From Microbacterium sp. Bi121 (lineage in GTDB: Bacteria > Actinomycetota > Actinomycetes > Actinomycetales > Microbacteriaceae): a stretch of 64,000 nucleotides of DNA. The DNA lies in contig NZ_CAKKLJ010000004.1 in assembly GCF_918698005.1 (NCBI RefSeq), forward strand, positions 1-64,000, read 5' to 3'. Positions 31,463-38,495 of the stretch are shown piece after piece. The notes beneath the pieces are model-generated. The model did no database searches. It was not told where the DNA came from and saw nothing but the letters and a program-made list of their open reading frames with translations. Position 1 is the first letter of the stretch; the number at the start of each line of letters is the position of its first letter. The position numbers were made by a program, and so were the translations under genes.

Positions 31463-32698
31463 ATGACCAAGCGCATCGTCGTCACCGGCATCGGCGCCAC
31501 GTCCGCCATCGGCGGAACGGCTCCCGAGAACTGGACCAACCTGCTCGCGGGAATGTCCGGTGGTCGCTCGCTCGAACACGAATGGGTCGCCGAGTACGAC
31601 CTACCCGTCACCTTCGCCGCTGAAGCCATCGTCCGCCCGGAGTCCGTGCTGGCTCGGCCTGTGGCCAAGCGTCTGGACCCGTCTTCGCAGTTCGCGATGA
31701 TCGCGGCCATGGAGGCCTGGGAGGATGCGGGTGCCCCTGACGTCGACCCCGACCGTCTCGGCGTGGACTTCGCCACCGGCATCGGCGGTGTGTGGACCCT
31801 GCTGGATGCCTGGGACACGCTCCGCGAGAAGGGCCCGCGACGGGTCATGCCCATGACCGTGCCGATGCTGATGCCGAATTCGGCCGCCGGCAACCTCTCC
31901 CTCCACTTCCAGGCCAGAGCCTTCGCGCGCACTGTCGCCTCGGCATGCGCCTCCAGCACTGAATCGCTCGTCAACGCCTACGAGCACCTGAAGGCGGGCC
32001 TCGCCGACGTCGTGATCGCCGGCGGCACCGAGTCCGCGATCCACCCGATCACGATCGCCTCGTTCGCGTCGATGCAGGCGCTCTCCCGCCGCAATGACGA
32101 TCCGTCCACCGCGTCACGCCCCTACTCCGAGGACCGCGACGGCTTCGTGATGGGCGAGGGAGCCGCAGTGCTCATCCTCGAGACCGAGGAGCACGCCAAG
32201 GCCCGCGGCGCCAAGATCTACGCCGAGCTCGTCGGCGGCGGCGTCACGGCCGACGCCTTCCACATCACCGCGAACGCGCCCGAGGGCGCGGTGCGCGCCG
32301 TCAAGCTGGCGCTCGAGTCGGCCGGGCGCACGGCGGACGAGATCACGCACGTGAACGCACACGCGACGTCGACGCCGGTCGGCGACCCCAACGAGTACAC
32401 CGCGCTGCATGATGTCATGGGCGACCGCGTCCACGACGTCCCCGTGTCGGCGACCAAGGCATCCACCGGTCACCTGCTCGGCGGCACGGGCGCGCTGGAG
32501 GCGATCTTCACCGTGCTCGCGATCCGCGACCGCATCGCTCCGCCGACGATCAACATCACGACCCAGGATCCGGCCATCCCGCTGAAGGTCTCGGGCGAAC
32601 CGCAGTCACTGGGTGACGGTCCGCAGCTCGCGATCAGCAACTCCTTCGGTTTCGGCGGCCACAACGCCGTCGCGGCGTTCGCCGACTACGAAGGCTGA
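31463..32698 (+). CDS. fabF: Beta-ketoacyl-ACP synthase II
   Basis: A 411-residue condensing enzyme that elongates acyl-ACP with malonyl-ACP. The nucleophile is Cys162 in VASACASS, with catalytic His residues in NAHATSTPVGD and STGHLLGGTGALE, and the glycine-rich FGFGGHN near the C-terminus. TAAGGA lies 9 nt before the ATG at 31463; an upstream in-frame start would run through the hairpin. Its stop overlaps the next start (TGATG). Confidence 0.95.
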   Translation: MTKRIVVTGIGATSAIGGTAPENWTNLLAGMSGGRSLEHEWVAEYDLPVTFAAEAIVRPESVLARPVAKRLDPSSQFAMIAAMEAWEDAGAPDVDPDRLGVDFATGIGGVWTLLDAWDTLREKGPRRVMPMTVPMLMPNSAAGNLSLHFQARAFARTVASACASSTESLVNAYEHLKAGLADVVIAGGTESAIHPITIASFASMQALSRRNDDPSTASRPYSEDRDGFVMGEGAAVLILETEEHAKARGAKIYAELVGGGVTADAFHITANAPEGAVRAVKLALESAGRTADEITHVNAHATSTPVGDPNEYTALHDVMGDRVHDVPVSATKASTGHLLGGTGALEAIFTVLAIRDRIAPPTINITTQDPAIPLKVSGEPQSLGDGPQLAISNSFGFGGHNAVAAFADYEG

Positions 32699-33159
32699 TG
32701 ACGGTTTCCGCGGCCGTCGCCGACTACTGGGCTCAGGTGCGCGCGGTTCATCCCGACCTGCCGGAGCACACTCCTCTCGCCTGGGCCTTCGGGGCGACAC
32801 CCGCGCATGCCGACAGCCTGCTGGCTCTGGTGCTCGCGGGAACGAAGACGGGCACCGCATCCTCATTGTGGGATTACGAGGGCACCGGTGACCCGTTGCC
32901 GGAGGAAGGCGAGCTCAGCATCATCCTCGATGGTTCGGGCGCGCCGCGCGCTGTGATCGAGACTCTGTCCCTCGAGACAGTCCCCTTCGATGAGGTGTCG
33001 ACGGAGCACGCTCATGCGGAGGGCGAAGGCGACCGGACGCTGGCGCACTGGCGCGAGGCGCACGAACGGTTCTGGCGGGAGCACTCGGAGAACCCGCGCG
33101 GATTCGCGCCGGACATGCCAGTGCTCTGCGAGCGGTTCCGAGTGATCCACTCGCTCTGA
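32698..33159 (+). CDS. ASCH domain protein
   Basis: A 153-residue protein of the ASCH/PUA-like fold (DUF984-like group). The conserved core is LALVLAGTKTGTASSLWDYE near 42-61 followed by EGELSIILDGSGAPRAVIET. Such domains bind RNA or modified nucleosides, and some act as amidohydrolases on acetylcytidine; the role here is unknown. The ATG overlaps the fabF stop by one base, so the two are translationally coupled although functionally unrelated. Confidence 0.85.
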   Translation: MTVSAAVADYWAQVRAVHPDLPEHTPLAWAFGATPAHADSLLALVLAGTKTGTASSLWDYEGTGDPLPEEGELSIILDGSGAPRAVIETLSLETVPFDEVSTEHAHAEGEGDRTLAHWREAHERFWREHSENPRGFAPDMPVLCERFRVIHSL

Positions 33160-33169
33160 ACCGGCGAAA

Positions 33170-33213
33170 CGATGAAGGCCTCGTCCCCGATATGCGGGGC
33201 GAGGCCTTCATCG
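33170..33213 (+). terminator. Terminator after the fab operon
   Basis: CGATGAAGGCCTCGTCCCCG (33170-33189) pairs with 33195-33213 with one bulged T and a 5-nt loop. The ~19-bp stem lies 10 nt after the ASCH stop. The remaining ~90 nt to the convergent gene hold nothing I recognise. Confidence 0.75.
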
Positions 33214-33305
33214 TGCGGGGCGAGGGATTCGCTTTCTCAGCTTCCGGGGTGATCACCGGATTCCGATACCGACGCCTCTCCGCGCCCCGAGTCTGTGGTC
33301 GCCAG

Positions 33306-33809
33306 CTACCCCACCTTGTGCAGCCAAACGACGCTGGCGTCGTCGCTCGCGTGGCGGAACGGCTCGAGCTCTTCATCCCAGGCCGACCCGAGGGCGACGT
33401 CGAGTTCGCGCTGCAGCTCGAGGGCGCTGCCGGCGGCGATCTCCATCGCGTAGCGGATGCGATCCTCACCGACGACGATGTTGCCGGCCGCGTCGGTCTG
33501 TGCGTAGTGGATGCCGAGGTCAGGAGTATGCAGCCAGCGGCCGCCGTCGCTGCGGGGCGTCGGATCCTCGGTGACCTCGAAGCGGAGGTGCTCCCAGCCG
33601 CGGATCGCCGTCGCGAGAGCAGCACCGGTGCCCACCGGGCCGTCCCAGTAGAACTCGGCGCGGCGGGCGCCCTCGAGCACGGGCTGTTCAGCCCAGTCGA
33701 AGTTGACCGCACGACCGATAGCGCGTCCCACCGCCCATTCGAGGTGCGGGCAGAGCGCGCGAGGTGCGGAGTGGATGTACACCACTCCGCGTGCGTAAGC
33801 CGTCGCCAT
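33306..33809 (-). CDS. DUF3145 family protein
   Basis: A 167-residue protein of the actinobacterial DUF3145 family. It begins MATAYARGVVYIHSAP, contains HLEWAVGRAIG and GWEHLRFEVTEDP, and ends in DDASVVWLHKVG. No catalytic motif, signal or membrane helix is visible; the function is unknown. GGAGAG lies upstream of the ATG at 33809. Confidence 0.85.
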   Translation of the reverse strand: MATAYARGVVYIHSAPRALCPHLEWAVGRAIGRAVNFDWAEQPVLEGARRAEFYWDGPVGTGAALATAIRGWEHLRFEVTEDPTPRSDGGRWLHTPDLGIHYAQTDAAGNIVVGEDRIRYAMEIAAGSALELQRELDVALGSAWDEELEPFRHASDDASVVWLHKVG

Positions 33810-33930
33810 GATCTCTCCGTTTCATCAGGTGCGTCTTCCCCAACGACCTGGTCAACGAGAGTGGCGTTTCTATGCGGTTATACGGCGATTATCGCCCACT
33901 CGGAGCGAAATCACAAGCGTGTCATTCGCA

Positions 33931-33958
33931 CAGAAAAGCCCCGGCCGCAGCCGGGGCT
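33931..33958 (-). terminator. Terminator of the putative oxygenase gene
   Basis: Read on the minus strand, AGCCCCGGC-TGCG-GCCGGGGCT (9-bp stem, 33958-33937) is followed by TTTTCTG. It lies 12 nt after the stop at 33971 and is the clearest intrinsic terminator in the window. Confidence 0.85.
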
Positions 33959-33970
33959 CATCCGTACGGG

Positions 33971-34756
33971 TCAGGCCTCGCTCATGGCGAGCTTCGCCTG
34001 CTGCCCCTTGGCCGCGTAGTACGCGGCGCGGGCGGCATCCTTGCGGGCCTGCTCCGCATAGCCGGCCTCGAGAACGTCCTGCGGAACCTCGACATTGGGA
34101 ACGTCGTCGGTGCCGTTGTACTTCTCGATGTAGGCGTCGAGCTCCGGGCCGGAGGTCCACGAGGTGATGAGGCAGTAGCGCGGCTCCGTGCCGACGTGCG
34201 TGGCGGCGTGCCACAGACGCTGCGTGTCGACGATCAGCTGAGCGCCGGCAGGCAGAGCGATGCGGTACTCGATGCTCGGGTCCGTGCGGTTCTCACGGAG
34301 GACGAAGAAGCTGTCCTTGTCGTCGGTGAGATTGAAGAATCCGCGGACGACCCACCCGGTGCCGTCGGGGTTCAGACGGTTGTTGTCGTCCTGGTGGAGG
34401 TTGTAGAGGCACTCGCCGTAGGGGGTCGGCTGCAGTTCGATGACGCGGCAGCGGCCGACGTTGGCGCCCGGCTCCTGCGCGCGGCGGGTGAGGTTCGGCG
34501 CCTTCTCGGTCTGCTCCGGGATCCAGACGCCGTCCTTGTCGGTGCGCGGCGGCTTGTGGTTCCAGAAGCCGTTGCACTCGATCTCGCCCTTGGCACTGGC
34601 CAGCGGCGCGAATCGGGTGTCACCGGAGGACTTCCAGTCGTTGTACTCGATGTCGAGCCACTCCTGGGGGTCGAGCTCCTGGTTGTAGCTGTCGAGGACG
34701 ACGAAGCCCTTTTCCTCGAGCGCTGCGGACTTGATGTATCCCATGATCTGAGTCAT
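33971..34756 (-). CDS. Putative Fe(II)/2-oxoglutarate-dependent oxygenase-like protein
   Basis: A 261-residue cytoplasmic protein with no family name I recognise. The layout resembles the double-stranded beta-helix oxygenases: H121-x-D123 (NLHQDDNN), a distal His at 183 or 187 (RLWHAATHVG) and Arg193 (EPRYCLITSW), i.e. HxD...H...R. The segment between includes FFNLTDDKDSFFVLRENR. The last ~30 residues are an Ala-rich helix. A DtxR/IdeR-like iron box lies 41-59 bp upstream. Start: AAAGGA is almost against the ATG at 34756, so the ATG at 34744 (codon 5) may be used. It has its own terminator. The enzyme assignment is an inference from motif spacing only. Confidence 0.6.
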   Translation of the reverse strand: MTQIMGYIKSAALEEKGFVVLDSYNQELDPQEWLDIEYNDWKSSGDTRFAPLASAKGEIECNGFWNHKPPRTDKDGVWIPEQTEKAPNLTRRAQEPGANVGRCRVIELQPTPYGECLYNLHQDDNNRLNPDGTGWVVRGFFNLTDDKDSFFVLRENRTDPSIEYRIALPAGAQLIVDTQRLWHAATHVGTEPRYCLITSWTSGPELDAYIEKYNGTDDVPNVEVPQDVLEAGYAEQARKDAARAAYYAAKGQQAKLAMSEA

Positions 34757-34796
34757 GTCCTTTCATCGGGGGCCAGCACGTTTTAACAGGCCCTGA

Positions 34797-34815
34797 TAAG
34801 GCAAGCCTAACAGCG
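34797..34815. promoter_or_regulatory. DtxR/IdeR-like iron box
   Basis: TAAGGCAAGCCTAACAGCG matches the consensus TTAGGTTAGSCTAACCTAA at 12 of 19 positions, including the core AAGG..AGCCTAAC. It lies 41 bp upstream of the putative oxygenase start and about 98 bp upstream of the divergent DUF262 gene. Confidence 0.55.
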
Positions 34816-34912
34816 CAGTGTTCCTCTCTCCCGGGACGCGGCCGGGAAAATTGCTCCGGACTAGAATCGGATTGGCGGATCCCCGTCGATGTGAGGAGCT
34901 GAACCGAAGACC

Positions 34913-36910
34913 ATGGCAAGCGCCACCAATGTCGAAGCTGACGCCGTAGGCACCATCGAGTGGCTCTCTGCCCCGGACACCGCGATCGTCGTCCCGGTCT
35001 ATCAGCGGCAGTACCGCTGGGATATCGGCGGGTGCGAACGGCTCCTCGCCGACGTGCGCGCGGTCGCGGGTGAAGACGACGGTCAGCGTCACTTCATCGG
35101 CTCCATCCTCTCGGCTCAGGACTCGTCCGAGACGGACTTGATCCTCATCGACGGCCAGCAGCGCATCACGACGATCATGCTGCTGGTAGCGGCTCTCCAC
35201 CACGCCGTGCGCGACATGGATCCGAACATGGCCGCCGACCTCGAACGCGTGCTCGTCCGCGCCGATGACCCTTCCCGAACCAAGCTGCGGCCGCACGACG
35301 CCTGGGCGCACCTCTACGAGTCCGTCGTCCTCGACCGGCGGGATGACGCCGAGCGAGAGTCCCGTTTCGACGACAACTACGCGTTCTTCCGCAGCCAGGT
35401 GCACGCGGACGAGGCGCCGGCCATCTGGCGCGGCCTGCAGCGGCTCGAGCACGTCTCGATCACCCTCGGCGCACAGGCGAACGCCCAGCAGATCTTCGAG
35501 AGCCTGAACTCCACCGGTGAGCCGCTGCGCGATCACGAACTGATCCACAACTACATCCTCATGGGACTCACGCACTCGGAGCAGCTCGATGTGGAGGAGC
35601 GGTTCTGGTTGCCGATCGAACAGCACACCGGTGAGATGATCGGCGCCTTCTGGCGGCACTACCTCGTCATGACAACCGGCAGGGAGGTGTCGGCGGACGG
35701 CGAGCACGGCGTCTACGCCGCATTCCGGCGTTCGTTCCCGAGCGTCGACGTCGCGCATCTGCAGGCGGATGCCGAGGTCTGGCGCCACTACGCCGAGATC
35801 TACGGCATCCTGCTCGATCCTTCTCTCGAGACGGACGCGGAGATCCGCACCCAACTGGGATACATCAACACGTTCGGTCGCGCGGCCTACCCGCTCGTGA
35901 TGAGCGCCTACAGCGACCACGCGCGCGGGCTGATCTCGCGCGATGAGTTCATCGAAACGCTCGAATGGACGCAGGCGCTCTATCTGCGCCGTGCGCTGGT
36001 CGGCCTGCCGCCGGAGCGGATGATCGCGCGTCTGTGCCGCGCTCGTGCGGAAGGGCGCGAGGCGCTCATGCGCGCGTTCGCCCGCATCACGCCCTCGGAC
36101 GAGCGCGTGAGCGCCGTGCTCAAGTACGTCGAGCTCCCCCATGCCGCCTACGTGCTGGGACGCCTCGAGAACGTGAACGACACCTCCGGATTCGACATCG
36201 AGCACATCGTGCCGCTCATGCCTTCTGAGGCATGGTCCGGCGACGGATCGCGCCGATGGAGTGAGTACACCGAGGACGCGCAGAACAGCCACCGTGCTCT
36301 GACACCGACCCTCGGCAACCTCACGCTCCTCGAGCAGAACCTGACCGAGCGCGTGTTCGGAGCTTCGTTCCCCGACAAGCAGACCGACGCGTACGCACGC
36401 AGTGCGGTCGATGAGACCCGCGCACTCGTCGACATCCCGGCGTGGGGCACGGCGGCGATCACGGAGCGCACGGTGCGACTCGCAGCATCCCTCCTCCGGA
36501 TCTGGGCGCGACCTGCGCTGCCCGAGATCGACGACGACGGCCTGACACCGGTGCTGGATGCCGTTCGCCGCCGCGGGTGGCCGGCCGGCTGGGACCGCGA
36601 ATTCGACTATGTCGAGTACCGCGGCGAGCACTGGGAGATCAAGGACGTCCGCGCGCTGTTCAACCGCGTGTTCCGCCGGGCGTGGACGGACGATCGGGCG
36701 TCAGCCCTGGCGTACAGCGCTGCGCACGGAGGACCGATCTACTCGGAGAGGGCCTGGAAGGGCCAGTGGGATGCTCTCGACGAGGAGAACTTCCTCTACA
36801 TGGGGTGGGACTCGAACTACATGATGAACGCGCTGCAGGGCGTGCTCGAGGAATCCGGGATCGCCGCCGAGGTGTTCGTGAAGTACTCCTATATCGGGAA
36901 CGTGATGTGA
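34913..36910 (+). CDS. GmrSD-like DUF262/DUF1524 protein (putative modification-dependent nuclease)
   Basis: A 665-residue protein with the two domains of the GmrS/GmrD type IV restriction system in one chain. The N-terminal ParB-like DUF262 part has VPVYQRQYRW (27-36) and the nucleotide-linked DGQQR motif at 80-84. The DUF1524 HNH part has DIEHIVPL (His431) and GNLTLLEQNL. A further ~150 residues after the HNH region are of unknown type. Related proteins cut modified (glucosylated) phage DNA using NTPs. Whether this one is defensive is inferred. A TAGAAT near 34862 may be its -10. The small Cys-rich gene overlaps its stop. Confidence 0.85.
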   Translation: MASATNVEADAVGTIEWLSAPDTAIVVPVYQRQYRWDIGGCERLLADVRAVAGEDDGQRHFIGSILSAQDSSETDLILIDGQQRITTIMLLVAALHHAVRDMDPNMAADLERVLVRADDPSRTKLRPHDAWAHLYESVVLDRRDDAERESRFDDNYAFFRSQVHADEAPAIWRGLQRLEHVSITLGAQANAQQIFESLNSTGEPLRDHELIHNYILMGLTHSEQLDVEERFWLPIEQHTGEMIGAFWRHYLVMTTGREVSADGEHGVYAAFRRSFPSVDVAHLQADAEVWRHYAEIYGILLDPSLETDAEIRTQLGYINTFGRAAYPLVMSAYSDHARGLISRDEFIETLEWTQALYLRRALVGLPPERMIARLCRARAEGREALMRAFARITPSDERVSAVLKYVELPHAAYVLGRLENVNDTSGFDIEHIVPLMPSEAWSGDGSRRWSEYTEDAQNSHRALTPTLGNLTLLEQNLTERVFGASFPDKQTDAYARSAVDETRALVDIPAWGTAAITERTVRLAASLLRIWARPALPEIDDDGLTPVLDAVRRRGWPAGWDREFDYVEYRGEHWEIKDVRALFNRVFRRAWTDDRASALAYSAAHGGPIYSERAWKGQWDALDEENFLYMGWDSNYMMNALQGVLEESGIAAEVFVKYSYIGNVM

Positions 36911-37170
36911 TGCGGCAAAATGCTCCTATGGACCTGGAGTTCGCCGACCTCGCTCTGGGCTGGGACGAGGACGTGCCCGTGGAGTGCGAGTGCGATCACG
37001 GCGATGAGGAGGCCTACGCGCCCTGCGGGCGCCGGGCGAAGTGGCGCGTGACGATCGACTGCACGTGCGGCGAGAATCACCCGCGAACGGTCGAACTGCT
37101 GTGCACGAAGTGTCTGCGCACCGCGCGGAAGGACCTCGGGAACGAGGCCATCACCGCACGTCCGCTGTAG
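36910..37170 (+). CDS. Small Cys-rich, probably zinc-binding protein
   Basis: An 86-residue acidic protein with seven Cys: CEC..., PCGRR, CTCGEN and CTKC near residues 26-70, which could form one or two zinc ribbons. The ATG at 36910 overlaps the DUF262 stop (TGATG), suggesting coupled translation; the ATG at codon 7 (36928) is an alternative. No family is recognised. Proximity suggests, but does not show, that it works with the DUF262 protein. Confidence 0.65.
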   Translation: MRQNAPMDLEFADLALGWDEDVPVECECDHGDEEAYAPCGRRAKWRVTIDCTCGENHPRTVELLCTKCLRTARKDLGNEAITARPL

Positions 37171-37176
37171 CGGACG
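37159..37176 (+). terminator. Short hairpin at the end of the Cys-rich gene
   Basis: CGTCCGCT-GT-AGCGGACG overlaps the TAG stop (37168-37170). It is a weak terminator candidate without a U tract, 6 nt from the convergent tRNA gene. Confidence 0.35.
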
Positions 37177-37181
37177 TTCCG

Positions 37182-37255
37182 TAGGGCGGGTGGGACTTGA
37201 ACCCACGATCGTCGGGTTATGAGCCCGCTGCCTTGACCAGCTTGGCCACCGCCCC
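37182..37255 (-). tRNA. tRNA with CAU anticodon (Met, or Ile2 if lysidine-modified)
   Basis: A 74-nt cloverleaf: acceptor GGGGCGG pairing with CCGCCCT (a G1-U72 wobble), anticodon loop CTCATAA, and T arm GTGGG-TTCAAGT-CCCAC. No CCA is encoded. It is not the initiator, which has unpaired C1-A72. Elongator Met and Ile2 cannot be separated with confidence from sequence alone. Confidence 0.9.
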
Positions 37256-37269
37256 CTAGCGATTCCACT

Positions 37270-37809
37270 CTAACGGAGCGGTACCGCCTGCTCGTGCGTC
37301 CGCAGGTGCTCATGGTAGATCTCGGCGTTGCGGAAGAGATCAGCCCGCTCATCCTCGCTCAGCTCCCGCCTGACCTTCGCCGGCACGCCGGCGACGAGCG
37401 AGCCGTCCGGGATCTCGGTGCCACCCAGGACGACGGCCCCGCCGGCGATCAGGCATCCGCTGCCGATGACCGCGCCGCTGAGGATGACCGAGCCCATTCC
37501 GATGAGGGACCCGTCTCCGATCGTGCAGCCGTGAACGACCGCGTTGTGCCCGATCGAGACGTTCTCGCCGATCACAACGCCGTGGCCGCTGTCGACGTGC
37601 ACCGAGACATTGTCCTGGACGTTGCTCCCCCGCCCGACGACGATGCCCGCCGAATCGCCACGGAGGACGGCGTTGTACCAGACGCTGGAACCGGCCTCGA
37701 GCGCGACCTCGCCGACGATGCGCGCTCCGTCCGCGACGAACGCGTCATCCGCGACCTTCGGAGTCCTGCCGGACAGTGCGAGTACGGATGCCGACGACGA
37801 GATGCTCAT
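37270..37809 (-). CDS. Gamma-carbonic-anhydrase-like hexapeptide-repeat protein
   Basis: A 179-residue left-handed beta-helix protein of the YrdA/PaaY/gamma-CA family. The repeats include IVGEVALEAGSSVWYNAVLRGD, QDNVSVHVDSGHGVVIGENVSIGHNAVVHGC and LIGMGSVILSGAVIG, with the three zinc-ligand His residues conserved (SVHVD..., GHNAVVHGC). It probably forms trimers; hydratase activity varies in the family. The ATG at 37809 follows a leaderless-type -10. It is divergent from dps. Confidence 0.88.
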   Translation of the reverse strand: MSISSSASVLALSGRTPKVADDAFVADGARIVGEVALEAGSSVWYNAVLRGDSAGIVVGRGSNVQDNVSVHVDSGHGVVIGENVSIGHNAVVHGCTIGDGSLIGMGSVILSGAVIGSGCLIAGGAVVLGGTEIPDGSLVAGVPAKVRRELSEDERADLFRNAEIYHEHLRTHEQAVPLR

Positions 37810-37815
37810 GAGGTG

Positions 37816-37821
37816 AGACTA
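37816..37821 (-). promoter_or_regulatory. -10 element, leaderless promoter of the gamma-CA-like gene
   Basis: On the minus strand TAGTCT ends 6 nt before the ATG at 37809. Confidence 0.5.
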
Positions 37822-37866
37822 CCCTGACTTCCGCGTGATTCCGGGGATTTTCGGGGCGATAAGCCG

Positions 37867-37898
37867 AGCCTCAGCTTGCTTGCGGAATGTCTGAGGCT
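37867..37898. repeat. Inverted repeat upstream of dps
   Basis: AGCCTCAG (37867-37874) and CTGAGGCT (37891-37898) form an 8-bp inverted repeat with a 16-nt spacer, ending 51 bp before the dps ATG. It could be a regulator site, but no known consensus is matched. Confidence 0.35.
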
Positions 37899-37949
37899 GA
37901 GTACCGTTATATCCATCAGGCATCCGAAAGCCGTACTGGAGGAAGAAAA

Positions 37950-38435
37950 ATGAGCAAGGCGCAGACCGTTTCCACCACAGCCAGCGACCCGACCGTTGCC
38001 GCAGCGGCGGCCCAGTTCCTCTCCCCCGTCGTCCTCGGGCTGCAGGCGCTGACGATCAGCGGAAAGCAGGCCCACTGGCACGTCCGCGGCGCGAACTTCA
38101 TCGGCGTCCATGAACTCCTCGACTCGGTCGTCGCGAACGCCGGCGGCTTCGCCGACACGGCCGCGGAGCGCATCGTCGCCCTCGGTCTCCCGATCGACGC
38201 CCGCGTCAAGGCCGTCGCCGAGAAGGGCGCATCGTCCGCTGTTCCCGCCGGCTTCACGCAGTCAGCAGAATTGATCCGCAACGTCATCGCGGACATCGAT
38301 GCGATCCTCGTCGACACCAAGGCGGCCATCGACGGCCTCGACGAGGTCGACCTGACCAGCCAGGACGTCGCGATCGAGATCATGCGGGGCCTCGAGAAGG
38401 ACCGCTGGTTCCTGCTCGCACACATCGCCGAGTAA
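37950..38435 (+). CDS. dps: Dps-family ferritin-like DNA-protection protein
   Basis: A 161-residue Dps/starvation protein that forms a 12-subunit shell, oxidises and stores iron with peroxide, and may bind DNA. The inter-subunit ferroxidase residues are in KQAHWHVRG (His42/44), HELLD (His54, Asp58) and the ADTAAERI segment (Asp69, Glu73). The N-terminal tail (MSKAQTVSTTASD) is short with one Lys, so DNA binding is uncertain. TGGAGGA lies before the ATG at 37950. Its own terminator follows. Confidence 0.94.
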   Translation: MSKAQTVSTTASDPTVAAAAAQFLSPVVLGLQALTISGKQAHWHVRGANFIGVHELLDSVVANAGGFADTAAERIVALGLPIDARVKAVAEKGASSAVPAGFTQSAELIRNVIADIDAILVDTKAAIDGLDEVDLTSQDVAIEIMRGLEKDRWFLLAHIAE

Positions 38436-38444
38436 CAGCGCCTC

Positions 38445-38488
38445 AAAGGGGAAGGGCACCGGGATTCGTCCTGGTGCCCTTCCCCTTT
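38445..38488. terminator. Bidirectional terminator between dps and the acyltransferase gene
   Basis: AAAGGGGAAGGGCACC (38445-38460) pairs perfectly with 38473-38488 around a 12-nt loop. A-rich and T-rich ends make it work on both strands, and the flanking genes converge. Confidence 0.85.
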
Positions 38489-38495
38489 CCACTTC

